Assembly (NCBI GenBank): GCA_031281275.1
Contig: JAITFP010000115.1
Location: 1 to 39,932 of the forward strand
Origin: Candidatus Fibrimonadaceae bacterium
GTDB taxonomy: Bacteria; Fibrobacterota; Fibrobacteria; Fibrobacterales; Fibrobacteraceae
Direction of reading: 5' to 3'
Length of the DNA: 39,932 bases
Shown here: positions 7,609-15,332 of the stretch, one piece after another
Layout: every line of letters starts with the position of its first letter
Numbering within the stretch: position 1 is the first letter of the stretch
Position numbers and translations under genes: made by a program
Notes under the pieces: model-generated
What the model saw: the letters and a program-made list of their open reading frames with translations, nothing else
Databases searched by the model: none
What the model was told of the DNA's origin: nothing

Positions 7609-8348
7609 AAAAAATATTGATATTATGCCTACTAGCCTTCGGATTTGCTTCATCTGCGAGGCAGAGCTTTGTTGTGCTGCCTTGCATAGGCAGTTTTGAT
7701 GTGAATGGTTTGGAACGCCTGAGGGATAAGATGGAAGAGGTCACGAGAAATACTTTGCCCCAAGCCGATTACAGGCTTATACCATACAAAGACGTGCGCG
7801 AGGAGGTTGGAGACGAAGCCCTTTTTGAAGCCTGCGAGGAAGGCGGCTTGTGTTTTGGGAAACTGGCAGGGCAAGCCAATGCGGATTATGGTTCGTGGTG
7901 CATGGTTAATAAATATGATGGCAAATGGCTGTTGAAGTATCAGTTGTATAGCGTGGCGGAAAAGGATATTTTATTCACAAAGGAATATGATTCCTATAAT
8001 CCAAAAAATCTGAATGATTTGGTTGATATAATTAAGCGTGAAGTTCCGAGTGTTCTTAGTGAAAAATTGCTTGGCATAAAGACCGAAATTAAGGAGCCAG
8101 TCAAAACGAGCAGGTGGGTTGCCATAGGCTTGGATGTGCTGGGGGTGGCGTTGTTGGGCTATGCCGTGTATGAGGACGGGAATGTGAAGGATGCTTTTGA
8201 CAGATACAGCGAGAGGGGGCATACTGAAGCAGGTTATTACGAGGGTACTTGGGAAGAAGCGGAAAGCAGCCGGACCAAGCGGAATGCGTTTTATGTTATT
8301 GGCGGAGCGGTTTTAGCTTCGGGGATAGGGTTACATATATGGTTTTAA
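7605..8348 (+). CDS. TolB/CsgG-like N-domain protein with C-terminal helical hairpin (paralogue 1)
   Basis: A 247-residue envelope protein. After a signal peptide (MKKILILCLLAFGFASS) comes a domain resembling the nucleotide-free TolB-N/CsgG/FlgO fold: a strand VVLPCIG, helix LERLRDKMEEV, strand YRLIPYKDVRE, a Cys pair (EACEEGGLC), then ANADYGSWCMVNKYDGKWLLKYQLYSV. Near 168-187 and 225-244 are two membrane segments separated by a polar stretch; the protein ends HIWF. The genes at 33258 and 24519 are paralogues in the N-domain, and 33258 also in the hairpin and terminal HIWF. It overlaps the TlpA-like gene by 4 bp and is followed by a FISUMP lipoprotein. Family naming is by pattern; function unknown. 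Confidence 0.7.
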   Translation: MKKILILCLLAFGFASSARQSFVVLPCIGSFDVNGLERLRDKMEEVTRNTLPQADYRLIPYKDVREEVGDEALFEACEEGGLCFGKLAGQANADYGSWCMVNKYDGKWLLKYQLYSVAEKDILFTKEYDSYNPKNLNDLVDIIKREVPSVLSEKLLGIKTEIKEPVKTSRWVAIGLDVLGVALLGYAVYEDGNVKDAFDRYSERGHTEAGYYEGTWEEAESSRTKRNAFYVIGGAVLASGIGLHIWF

Positions 8349-9172
8349 GATTTTTTATGCTCGCGCTCGCATTCTTTTTCATATCCTGCACGGAGATTGT
8401 GCGCAACAATCCAGATGACCCCGGCAGCCCTAAATATGTCAGCGAGCTTTCCAGCTCTGCGGAAGTGCCTTTGTCAAGCGAGGCTGTACCTAGCTCTAGC
8501 TCTGTGGAAGTGCCTTTGTCAAGCGAAGCTGTACCTAGCAGTTCCTCTATTGCGTTAAGCAGCAGTTCTGAATCAACTAAATTTGGTCCTGGTCCTTCTG
8601 TAACTCACGGGGGTGAGATTTACCAGACGGTTGAGATTGGTACACAAACTTGGTTCAAGCGTAACTTGAATGTAAACATTACAGGCAGCAGATGTTATGG
8701 CGATGATTCTGGCGGTGATAGCGAAGGCAATTGTTCCAAATACGGCAGGTTATACGATTGGGCAATGGCAATGGAACTGCCTACTAGCTGTAATACAACT
8801 TCTTGTTCTACGCAAATAAGTGCGGGTAATCATAAGGGTATATGCCCCTCAGGTTGGCATATACCTAGCGAAGCGGATTGGAATAGATTGATTACAGCGG
8901 TTGGCGGTAATTCAACTGCGGGAAAGTATTTGAAAACTAATGCTTGGAATGGTGAGGACACGTATGGCTTTTCCGCCCTATCGGGTGGCTATGGAGAATG
9001 TAACTGGGGCAAATGTAGTTTCAAATTCATCGGTAGCTCCGGCGGTTGGTGGAGTAGTAGTAATGGGAGCACCGACAACGCTGATGTCAAGATAATGACC
9101 AGCTCCGATAATGTTACTACTGCAAACAACCCCAAGGATTATGTGTATAGCGTTCGTTGCGTGAAAGATTAA
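8339..9172 (+). CDS. FISUMP-domain lipoprotein (1)
   Basis: A surface or envelope lipoprotein of about 277 residues. The N-terminus is a lipoprotein signal with lipobox FISC, followed by a Ser-rich linker (repeats of PLSSEAVPSSSS) and a FISUMP domain from about residue 95 to the end. The domain shows EIGTQTWFKRNLN, YGRLYDW, CPSGWHIPSEADW, YGFSALSGGY and the terminal YSVRCVKD. FISUMP function is unknown; the order of GWHLPS-xx-W and the terminal SVRC resembles the FGE/C-type-lectin fold. ATG 8339 overlaps the previous gene by 10 bp and gives a basic residue (Arg4) before the hydrophobic core. ATG 8357 is the alternative. Confidence 0.88.
   Translation: MVLRFFMLALAFFFISCTEIVRNNPDDPGSPKYVSELSSSAEVPLSSEAVPSSSSVEVPLSSEAVPSSSSIALSSSSESTKFGPGPSVTHGGEIYQTVEIGTQTWFKRNLNVNITGSRCYGDDSGGDSEGNCSKYGRLYDWAMAMELPTSCNTTSCSTQISAGNHKGICPSGWHIPSEADWNRLITAVGGNSTAGKYLKTNAWNGEDTYGFSALSGGYGECNWGKCSFKFIGSSGGWWSSSNGSTDNADVKIMTSSDNVTTANNPKDYVYSVRCVKD
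8456..8545 (+). repeat. 45-bp tandem repeat in the Ser-rich linker
   Basis: Two adjacent 45-bp units (8456-8500, 8501-8545), near identical, encode S-(A/V)-EVPLSSEAVPSSS. The repeat lengthens the linker between lipid anchor and FISUMP domain and is in frame, so slippage or recombination could change linker length without disrupting the gene. Confidence 0.85.
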
Positions 9173-9209
9173 TTGTCTGAACTACGATTGGCTAGGATGA
9201 AAAGATTTT

Positions 9210-9216
9210 CTATATT
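9210..9216 (+). promoter_or_regulatory. -10-like element of hybrid kinase 1
   Basis: CTATATT about 60 nt before the kinase ATG. Unlike most copies of this element it gives a true 5' leader. The leader contains the hairpin at 9225-9246 and a strong Shine-Dalgarno at 9258-9268. Confidence 0.55.
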
Positions 9217-9224
9217 TATTCTTT

Positions 9225-9246
9225 AACTTGTAAATAAAAACAAGTT
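9225..9246 (+). other. Hairpin in the leader of kinase 1
   Basis: AACTTGT (9225-9231) and ACAAGTT (9240-9246) form a perfect 7-bp stem with an 8-nt A-rich loop. It lies between the promoter-like element and the Shine-Dalgarno. There is no T-run, so it is not a clear terminator; leader stabilisation or an operator are possible. Confidence 0.45.
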
Positions 9247-9275
9247 TTACATAGTTCAAAAGGAGGGGAAGTCTA

Positions 9276-11735
9276 ATGACTATATTTAGGCAATTGCTGT
9301 TTGTTTGGCTGGCTTTTTTTCTTATGGCGTTTATAAGCTACTTGTTTGTGAGGGACATTGTAAATGGTTATTTAACAAAAGAAGCCAAAAATGCCTTGTC
9401 TTATTCACAATCAAAAATAACCAGCGATTTGCTAGGGGTAGAAACATCTTTGCAAAATTTTTCGCACAGCATACGCAGCATGATTGTGCGTGGCAGTTCG
9501 GCAGATGCGGTGTTGGAATATATGACTGAGATTACAAAATATCTCACTTCCATTGATGCGCATATATCCGGTTTTAATGGTATTTACGGAGTTTTTGATG
9601 CGTTTGAAAATACTTACCTTGACGGAACAGATTGGATTCCGCCAAAAGATTATGTGCCAAAAGAACGCCCGTGGTACAAAACAGCCCTAGCCGCAGGTGG
9701 TAGTGTAGCAACTACAATTCCTTATGTGGATGCACATACGGGAGAAACGGTAGTCACATACTCAAAGCTCATTCTTGATGAGAATGGCGAACAGCTTGGC
9801 GTTGTGTGCATGGATTTATTGCTAGATAAAATAGTGAAATATGTTGTTGGCACACGCCTTGCCGAAGGTGGTTATGGAATATTATTGAACGAAAATCTGG
9901 AAATTATCGCCAGCCCCACAAAAAAGAACATAGGCAAATCTCTCTCTGAATTGCCTCACAAAGGTTTTTTAGATGTAGTGGATGGTTTAAAAAATGGTAT
10001 GGATATTTCTGAGCATAAAATAATAGATGACAAACATGATATTATTCTGTTTACCAAACAATTTGAAAACGGTTGGCACATGGGAATTTTAACTCCCACA
10101 GACCAATATTATCAAAAAGTCCAGAAGATGAAAGTGTTCATCGCTGTTTTAGGCGTGTTCTTGGCATTGACTCTTAGTTTTATACTGTTCCGCCTTGCAA
10201 AGGAAAAACAGAAAGCCGATGAAAAAAATCTCTTGGCAGAAGCCGCATCAAAAGCCAAAAGCGATTTTCTCGCCAAAATGAGCCATGAAATAAGAACACC
10301 GATGAATGCAATAATAGGAATGGCAGAACTAGCACTCCGCGAAATCAGACCAAACATTATCCGCGAACATATTATCACAATTAAACAAGCCGGAGCCAAT
10401 CTTTTATCCATAATCAACGACATTTTAGATTTTTCAAAGATAGAGAGCGGCAAGCTGGAAATAATTCCTAGCAACTACCAATTTTCTTCGTTGATAAATG
10501 ATGTGGTGAGCATTATAAGAATGAGAGTAGTGGATTCAAATTTGAGTTTTGTGGTGAATATAGATTGCAATGTTCCAAATTCTCTTTTTGGAGACGAGGC
10601 TAGAATAAGGCAGGCTATGCTCAACTTATTGAGCAATGCCGTTAAATACACGAAAAGAGGTTTTGTTTCATTTTCCGTAAACGGAGAAATAACCGAAGAC
10701 AATGTTTTCTTAACCATAGATGTGACAGATAGTGGAAACGGTATAAAGCAAGAAGATATAAGAAAATTGTTCGGCGAGTTTGTGCAGATTGATTCTGCTT
10801 CTCACAAAGGCATTGAAGGCACAGGGCTTGGTCTTGTGATAACAAAAAAACTTGTGAATGCTATGGGCGGAGATATAAGCGTTCAATCGGAATTTGGCAA
10901 AGGAAGTACATTTACAATTACGCTTTCGCAGAAAATACACTCACCTGAGCCTTTGGCATCAGTAGAAAATGCAGAAGAGAAAAGCGTTCTTGTTTATGAG
11001 CTTAATAAAATATATGTTGACTCCATAATTTGCACCGTGGATAATTTGGACGTGATTTGCCATAGAGCTGAAAGCGATTATGATTTACGCAAGAAATTGC
11101 AAGAGAGAGAGTACACGTTTTTGTTCGTTTCTTATTCACTGCTGATACACGCCAAAGCGATAATTAGGGAACTTAAATCCAAAACCAAAATAGTTGTGCT
11201 AACAGATTTTGGCAATGCCACAGCAGATATGAATTTGGATGTATTGGCTATGCCTGCGCATTCCATATCCGTTGCAAATATATTGAACGGTGTATCTGGT
11301 CATTTTTCTTATTGTTCAAATGATGATGCTTCTGTGGCACGTTTTACAGCGCCTGAGGCTAAGATTTTAATTGTAGATGATATAGGCACAAATTTAAAGG
11401 TGGCGGAGGGTTTAATGCTGCCATACAAAATGCAAATAGATTTATGTATGAGCGGTTCGGCGGCTATTGAGGCGGTAAAGAAATATCCCTACGACTTGGT
11501 ACTCATGGATCACATGATGCCGCAGATGGATGGCATTGAAGCCACAAAACTCATAAGAGAGGATGGCTATGCAGAACTGCCAATTATCGCATTGACTGCT
11601 AACGCCATTTCTGGCATAAAAGAGATGTTTTTAGCAAACGGCTTCAACGATTTTTTGTCTAAGCCTATAGACATCGTTAAGCTAAATGCTGTTTTGGCAA
11701 AATGGATTCCAAAGGAGAAGCAGGAGAGTATTTAA
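9276..11735 (+). CDS. Cache-domain hybrid histidine kinase (copy 1)
   Basis: A membrane sensor kinase of 819 residues: TM1 (5-25); periplasmic double-Cache-like sensor (about 35-275) with ERPWY at 130-134 and YVDAHTG; TM2 (286-305); a short coiled coil without a clear HAMP domain; phospho-acceptor H box SHEIRTPMNA (His337); N box NLLSNAVKYT; G1 DSGNGI; G2 GTGLGL (515-520). Residues 568-675 have receiver-like length and strands but lack the aspartates (pseudo-receiver). A true receiver (695-805) follows with Asp745 (LVLMDHMMP) and Lys796. No HPt domain is present, unlike the copy at 15326. AAAAGGAGGGG at 9258-9268 is the Shine-Dalgarno. The related receiver-output protein at 5061 is separated from it by the envelope cluster. 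Confidence 0.93.
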   Translation: MTIFRQLLFVWLAFFLMAFISYLFVRDIVNGYLTKEAKNALSYSQSKITSDLLGVETSLQNFSHSIRSMIVRGSSADAVLEYMTEITKYLTSIDAHISGFNGIYGVFDAFENTYLDGTDWIPPKDYVPKERPWYKTALAAGGSVATTIPYVDAHTGETVVTYSKLILDENGEQLGVVCMDLLLDKIVKYVVGTRLAEGGYGILLNENLEIIASPTKKNIGKSLSELPHKGFLDVVDGLKNGMDISEHKIIDDKHDIILFTKQFENGWHMGILTPTDQYYQKVQKMKVFIAVLGVFLALTLSFILFRLAKEKQKADEKNLLAEAASKAKSDFLAKMSHEIRTPMNAIIGMAELALREIRPNIIREHIITIKQAGANLLSIINDILDFSKIESGKLEIIPSNYQFSSLINDVVSIIRMRVVDSNLSFVVNIDCNVPNSLFGDEARIRQAMLNLLSNAVKYTKRGFVSFSVNGEITEDNVFLTIDVTDSGNGIKQEDIRKLFGEFVQIDSASHKGIEGTGLGLVITKKLVNAMGGDISVQSEFGKGSTFTITLSQKIHSPEPLASVENAEEKSVLVYELNKIYVDSIICTVDNLDVICHRAESDYDLRKKLQEREYTFLFVSYSLLIHAKAIIRELKSKTKIVVLTDFGNATADMNLDVLAMPAHSISVANILNGVSGHFSYCSNDDASVARFTAPEAKILIVDDIGTNLKVAEGLMLPYKMQIDLCMSGSAAIEAVKKYPYDLVLMDHMMPQMDGIEATKLIREDGYAELPIIALTANAISGIKEMFLANGFNDFLSKPIDIVKLNAVLAKWIPKEKQESI

Positions 11736-11757
11736 GGAGATCTTCAACCATAGGGAT

Positions 11758-11810
11758 CCTCTACTACCGAAACTTTATTTTTTTGTAAGTTTTGGTATTA
11801 GAGGTTTTTT
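11758..11810 (+). terminator. Long hairpin plus T6 abutting the next start codon
   Basis: The left arm 11758-11775 pairs with the right arm 11787-11804: 18 positions with one mismatch and one G-T pair and an 11-nt loop, followed by T6 (11805-11810). This is a good intrinsic terminator for the kinase transcript. The same right arm contains TAGAGG, the only Shine-Dalgarno candidate for the ATG at 11811, so the hairpin would also hide the ribosome site of any read-through mRNA. Confidence 0.75.
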
Positions 11811-13016
11811 ATGAATTTATTGCGTAGAGAAAATATAATGGATTTATTGTCAAGTTCCAAAGACAAGCCTGTGATAAAAGTATTAACTGGTGTTCGCCGT
11901 TCAGGGAAATCAACAACCTTGAAAATGTTTGCAGACGAACTGGTCAAAAGCGGAATCAGCAAGCGGCAAATTCAGCAATACAACTTTGAAGACCCAAAAA
12001 TAAATGCCATAACGAATTGGCGAGAACATTACGATATTGCAATTTCAAATTTGGTTAGTGGAAAGATGAATTATATATTCATAGATGAAATTCAAGAATT
12101 GAATGAATTTCAAAAATTGCTGAATGGTCTTCAAATAATTGAAAATGCGGATTTATACATAACTGGCTCAAATGCTAGGTTGCTATCAGGAGAATTGGCA
12201 ACGCTTTTAAGCGGCAGATACATAACCATAAATGTAACCCCATTTTCTTGCAAGGAATTTTTTGAATTTAACAAAAAAAATAGGCATAAAAATTTAATAG
12301 AATCATACATTTTCAGCAGCGGCTTTCCAGTTATAGCCGGAGAAGAAATCCAAGACAGCGACTTTACAAACGCATATATAAAAAACATCTATTCCACTGT
12401 TTTGGAAAAGGATATTTTTCAGAGACTAGAAATAAGAGATAAAAGAGATTTTCAAAACATAGCCAAGTTCGTTTTTGCAAATATAGGTAGCCCCTTGTCG
12501 CCCAATAACATATCTAACAAACTAGCCAGCAATGGCGTTAAAATAAACAATAAAACCGTGGAACGCTATATAAAAGCACTTATAGACAGCTACCTGATAT
12601 ATGAGGTGAGCAGGTTTGACATTAAAGGGAAAAAACAGCTTGCAACACAAGAAAAATACTATGCCGTTGATTTGGGCATAAGGCGGCATCTCATAGGGCA
12701 AAAAAGGCGAGATGATATAGGGCATTGCTTGGAAAATGTTGTCTATTTTGAATTGCTAAGGCGAGGCGGAAAAATTTGGACAGGCAAAGCACAAGAAAGC
12801 GAGATTGACTTTGTTGTTCAAACACATAGCGGCGAAATGGAATACTATCAAGTTGCCTACACCGCAAAAGAAGAGGCTACTCTTGCCAGAGAGCTAAACC
12901 CCTTAAAGAAAATAAAAGACAATTACAGAAAATTTTTGCTTACCACAGATGAATTTGAATTTGACAATGAAGGAATAGAATTGTTGAACTTAGAAAAATG
13001 GGTTTTGAATGGATAG
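11811..13016 (+). CDS. AAA+ ATPase with C-terminal DUF4143
   Basis: This is a 401-residue member of the widespread AAA_14-DUF4143 family, found in accessory regions of bacteria and archaea; the cellular role is not established. Walker A is GVRRSGKS (27-34, Lys33), Walker B is YIFIDE (88-93) and a sensor-1-like strand DLYITGSNA (114-122) follows. The C-terminal half contains a winged-helix-like region (SNKLASNGVKINNKTVERYI) and the DUF4143 nuclease-like core with ENVVYFELLRRG, then SEIDFVV. The start codon directly follows the T-run of a hairpin that includes its AGAGG Shine-Dalgarno. An alternative ATG lies at codon 10. Confidence 0.9.
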   Translation: MNLLRRENIMDLLSSSKDKPVIKVLTGVRRSGKSTTLKMFADELVKSGISKRQIQQYNFEDPKINAITNWREHYDIAISNLVSGKMNYIFIDEIQELNEFQKLLNGLQIIENADLYITGSNARLLSGELATLLSGRYITINVTPFSCKEFFEFNKKNRHKNLIESYIFSSGFPVIAGEEIQDSDFTNAYIKNIYSTVLEKDIFQRLEIRDKRDFQNIAKFVFANIGSPLSPNNISNKLASNGVKINNKTVERYIKALIDSYLIYEVSRFDIKGKKQLATQEKYYAVDLGIRRHLIGQKRRDDIGHCLENVVYFELLRRGGKIWTGKAQESEIDFVVQTHSGEMEYYQVAYTAKEEATLARELNPLKKIKDNYRKFLLTTDEFEFDNEGIELLNLEKWVLNG

Positions 13017-13065
13017 TTCCCTGCCAAAATCAAGAGGAAAATTCGGGCAGGGATTGATAAGTCGC

Positions 13066-13308
13066 TCATTGCTTTGTATATTGTGTGCTGCCAAGTAGCA
13101 AGTTTTTTCCTTCTTGAGCAAACAAAAGTTTATCTATATTTCCATCTTCTCTAGTAAGAAGAAAAAGCCCGTCTTTGTCAATTTTGTAGGTTCCTTTTCT
13201 ATATACAGTGCCCTAACGGGAATATTCTGCGGCTTTGTTCCCAGTATTTCTGGAAAAACACTACGCTTAAAGGGCTTTAAATTTAATTTTTGTGAGTTCT
13301 TTTCTCAT
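13066..13308 (-). pseudogene. Decayed small gene with three in-frame stops
   Basis: On the minus strand an ATG at 13308, preceded by AGGAG 10 nt upstream, begins MRKELTKIKFKAL and then meets TAA and, two codons on, TAG. A third stop (TAG) falls after NTGNKAAEYSR. The same frame then continues as GTVYRKGTYKIDKDGLFLL, TREDGNIDKLLFAQEG and KNLLLGSTQYTKQ to a final TGA. The protein-like composition on both sides of the stops and the total length of exactly 81 codons indicate a former gene of about 80 residues broken by point mutations. The family is not recognised. Confidence 0.55.
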
Positions 13309-13387
13309 TGTGCAGTCTCCTGTTGAAATTCATTAAATAAAAAATATTATACTTTTTGACATTCTGCAAGGGGTATAGCGTAGAATG

Positions 13388-13403
13388 CACGTTTTGCAAC
13401 GTG
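13388..13403 (+). promoter_or_regulatory. Palindrome, candidate operator of the AF2212/VapC operon
   Basis: CACGTT-ttgc-AACGTG is a perfect 6-bp inverted repeat about 30 bp before the CTAAATT element and 65 bp before the antitoxin start. Type II antitoxins usually repress their own operon at such palindromes. A TTGACA at 13356-13361 lies upstream. Confidence 0.4.
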
Positions 13404-13432
13404 AAATGCAATAGAAATATAGTTGAAAATTT

Positions 13433-13439
13433 CTAAATT
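13433..13439 (+). promoter_or_regulatory. -10-like element of the antitoxin-toxin operon
   Basis: CTAAATT, 28 nt before the antitoxin ATG, with the Shine-Dalgarno AAAGGA between them. Confidence 0.45.
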
Positions 13440-13467
13440 ACAATAAGAGGTTTCAAAGGAGTTATGT

Positions 13468-13692
13468 ATGCAAGCAGCCGTATATGGCGTATATAGAAGC
13501 GGAATAGTGGAATTGGAAGAAAAACCTACTGAAACGCAAGAAGGCAATAGGGTTATGGTTGTATTTTTTGAGAATACTTCAAAGAAAAATAATTTAGAGG
13601 ATTTTTTCAAATTGCGTGGAAAATACTCTGGAAAAATGTCTGTGGATAGATTTTTAGAACAGAAATATAAAGATATAGAATTGGAAAGGTAA
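13468..13692 (+). CDS. AF2212/DUF104-like antitoxin
   Basis: This 74-residue protein has the beta-rich N-terminal pattern of the AF2212-like antitoxin family: AVYGVYRSGIVELEEKP, then EGNRVMVVFFE. The C-terminal half is charged and helical (LEDFFKLRGKYSGKMSVDRFLEQKYKD), the usual toxin-binding tail. The PIN-domain toxin starts 1 nt after its stop. AAAGGA lies 7 nt before the ATG. A competing ATG 4 nt upstream is in another frame and soon stops. Confidence 0.8.
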   Translation: MQAAVYGVYRSGIVELEEKPTETQEGNRVMVVFFENTSKKNNLEDFFKLRGKYSGKMSVDRFLEQKYKDIELER

Positions 13693-13693
13693 T

Positions 13694-14110
13694 ATGGATG
13701 AGTATATACTTGATGCCTGTGCTTTAATTGCGTATTATACAAATGAAAAAGGAGCAGATGTTGTTCAGGATATTATAGGCAAAGCGTATTTTGAAAAAGG
13801 CAATGTATCAATTTCAAATATAAATCTATTGGAAGTTTTTTACGATGTATATAAAATTCAAGGCGAGCAGGAAGCTAAAGATTTTTTGCAAGATATTGTC
13901 AATAGCCCTATAAGAATTATAGAAACAATAGAAAAGCAAGCATTTATTGAAGCAGGTCGGTTAAAAGCAAGTTACAGAATATCTTTGGCAGATTCCATTT
14001 TTCTAGCGGAAATTTTAACAAATGAAAAGTGCATTGGTATTACTGCTGACCATCATGAATTTGATATTGTAAAAGAGAAGGAAAATATAAATTTGCTTTT
14101 TATTAGATGA
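13694..14110 (+). CDS. PIN-domain toxin (VapC-like)
   Basis: A 138-residue PIN-fold ribonuclease. The acidic metal-binding residues are all in place: Asp7 (YILDACALIAYY), Glu47 (NLLEVFYDVY), Asp100 (ISLADSIFLAE) and Asp119 (ITADHHEFD). VapC-type toxins cut tRNA or rRNA and are neutralised by the upstream antitoxin. The gene follows the antitoxin stop by one base. With four intact acidic residues it is likely active. Its target cannot be told from sequence. Confidence 0.9.
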   Translation: MDEYILDACALIAYYTNEKGADVVQDIIGKAYFEKGNVSISNINLLEVFYDVYKIQGEQEAKDFLQDIVNSPIRIIETIEKQAFIEAGRLKASYRISLADSIFLAEILTNEKCIGITADHHEFDIVKEKENINLLFIR

Positions 14111-14263
14111 ATATCCTGACCCTCTGGGAGAAGCCTAGGTTTCCCCCATAGAACAACTGCATAGCGGAAAAATATCCTCATAGCTTGCGAAATTCATAAT
14201 CGCTAAAAGATGTGCCTGTTACGGCTATTTTAGGTCCGCGCCAGTGCGGGAAAATTAAAAATT

Positions 14264-14270
14264 CTACATT
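14264..14270 (+). promoter_or_regulatory. -10-like element of REC-HD-GYP copy 2
   Basis: CTACATT, 9 nt before the ATG at 14280, with no Shine-Dalgarno; a nearly leaderless transcript is predicted for the two-gene regulator-kinase operon. Confidence 0.6.
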
Positions 14271-14279
14271 ATAACTTAT

Positions 14280-15332
14280 ATGATAGGAGACAGAAAAACA
14301 ATCTATCTTGTTGATGACAATGTGACGAACTTAACGCTCGGCAAAAATGCTCTTGCCCAGCATTATAAGGTTTTCACTATGAATTCCGGTGCTGCTCTTT
14401 TGAAATTTCTCGAAAAGAACATTCCAGATTTAATTCTTTTAGATGTTGAAATGCCAGAGATGAATGGCTATGAAGCGATAAAACTCATAAAAAGCAAAAG
14501 GGAAACCAAAGATGTTCCAGTTATTTTTTTAACGGCAAAAACAGATGGAGATAGTGAGTTGGAAGGGCTTTCGCTAGGGGCTATAGACTATATAACAAAA
14601 CCATTTTCTCAATCTATTTTGCTCAAACGAATAGAAACGCATTTAAAACTTGCAAGTTACAATAATAATCTACAAGAGATGGTTACGGTTAAAACTAGAT
14701 CCATATTGGAACTTCAAAATGCCGTTTTAAAGGCAATGGCAGAGCTTGTGGAAAACCGCGATGATATTACCGGCAAGCACGTGGAAAGAACGCAGAATTA
14801 TTTGGGTTTATTGATAGGTGCTATTATAATGCGCGGTTTGTTTACAGAAGAAATGCACGGTTGGAATATCGATTGGGTACTAAGGTCTTCGCAGTTGCAC
14901 GATGTTGGTAAAATTGCTGTGAAAGACGATATTCTAAAAAAGGACGGCGATCTTACAGAAGAGGAATTTGAAGAAATAAAAAAGCATCCGATTTGCGGCG
15001 AAGAAATTATTGAGAAAATAAAACGAAATACAACTGAACACGGATTTTTGGAACACGCTAAAATTTTTGTCGCTACTCACCACGAGAAATGGGATGGCTC
15101 AGGTTATCCGAGAGGGCTAAAAGGAGAAGAAATTCCGCTTCAAGGTAGATTGATGGCTATTGCAGATGTTTACGATGCACTCACTTCGGAACGTCCATAT
15201 AAAAAAGCTTATACACACGAAGAAGCCGTGAATATCATCAAAGAGGGCAGAGGAACGCATTTTGATCCAGATTTGGTGGACATATTTCTTGAAATTTCCG
15301 ATGAATTCAACAAAAGAGCCCATAAATGCTAG
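14280..15332 (+). CDS. REC-HD-GYP response regulator, intact (copy 2)
   Basis: 350 residues, collinear without gaps with the protein at 5061 through at least residue 290. Receiver: acidic pair D12-D13, phospho-acceptor Asp55 (LILLDVEMP), Thr85 and Lys107. HD-GYP: the RDDITGKH motif (160-167), HD pair His207-Asp208 (QLHDVGK), His236, His267-His268 and the GYP segment (KWDGSGYP). All catalytic residues lost in copy 1 are present here, so it should be an active c-di-GMP phosphodiesterase controlled by phosphorylation. Its stop overlaps the start of the hybrid kinase by 7 bp (ATGCTAG), so the kinase at 15326 is the evident partner. Confidence 0.94.
   Translation: MIGDRKTIYLVDDNVTNLTLGKNALAQHYKVFTMNSGAALLKFLEKNIPDLILLDVEMPEMNGYEAIKLIKSKRETKDVPVIFLTAKTDGDSELEGLSLGAIDYITKPFSQSILLKRIETHLKLASYNNNLQEMVTVKTRSILELQNAVLKAMAELVENRDDITGKHVERTQNYLGLLIGAIIMRGLFTEEMHGWNIDWVLRSSQLHDVGKIAVKDDILKKDGDLTEEEFEEIKKHPICGEEIIEKIKRNTTEHGFLEHAKIFVATHHEKWDGSGYPRGLKGEEIPLQGRLMAIADVYDALTSERPYKKAYTHEEAVNIIKEGRGTHFDPDLVDIFLEISDEFNKRAHKC

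Larger units (their letters stand above)
13017..13467. other. Gene-poor stretch with a decayed gene and an operator-like palindrome
   Basis: No intact gene is seen here. The stretch holds an imperfect hairpin just after the ATPase (CCCTGCC 13019-13025 with GGCAGGG 13046-13052, no T-run), a decayed minus-strand gene (13066-13308) and the promoter/operator region of the toxin-antitoxin pair (about 13356-13467). A short plus-strand ORF at 13114-13326 is antisense to the decayed gene and has no Shine-Dalgarno. Confidence 0.6.

Noticed and set aside
8249-8338. Upstream reading of the first FISUMP lipoprotein
   Set aside because: It lies in another frame of the preceding gene and would put 30 polar residues before the lipoprotein signal.
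10112-10474. Long minus-strand ORFs antisense to the two kinases (also 16309-16500, 16555-16935)
   Set aside because: They mirror each other because the kinases are paralogues; they lack ribosome sites and family motifs.
13114-13326. Plus-strand ORF of 70 codons
   Set aside because: No Shine-Dalgarno, Phe/Ser-rich, and antisense to the decayed minus-strand gene, which has better protein character.
14119-14150. GGGAGAA...TTTCCCCC hairpin after vapC as a terminator
   Set aside because: Stem has several mismatches and no T-run follows.
14111-14279. Minus-strand reading ending HWRGPKIAVTGTSFSDYEFRKL, possible gene fragment
   Set aside because: It looks protein-like for about 25 codons but has no start, no Shine-Dalgarno and no recognisable family; too weak to call.
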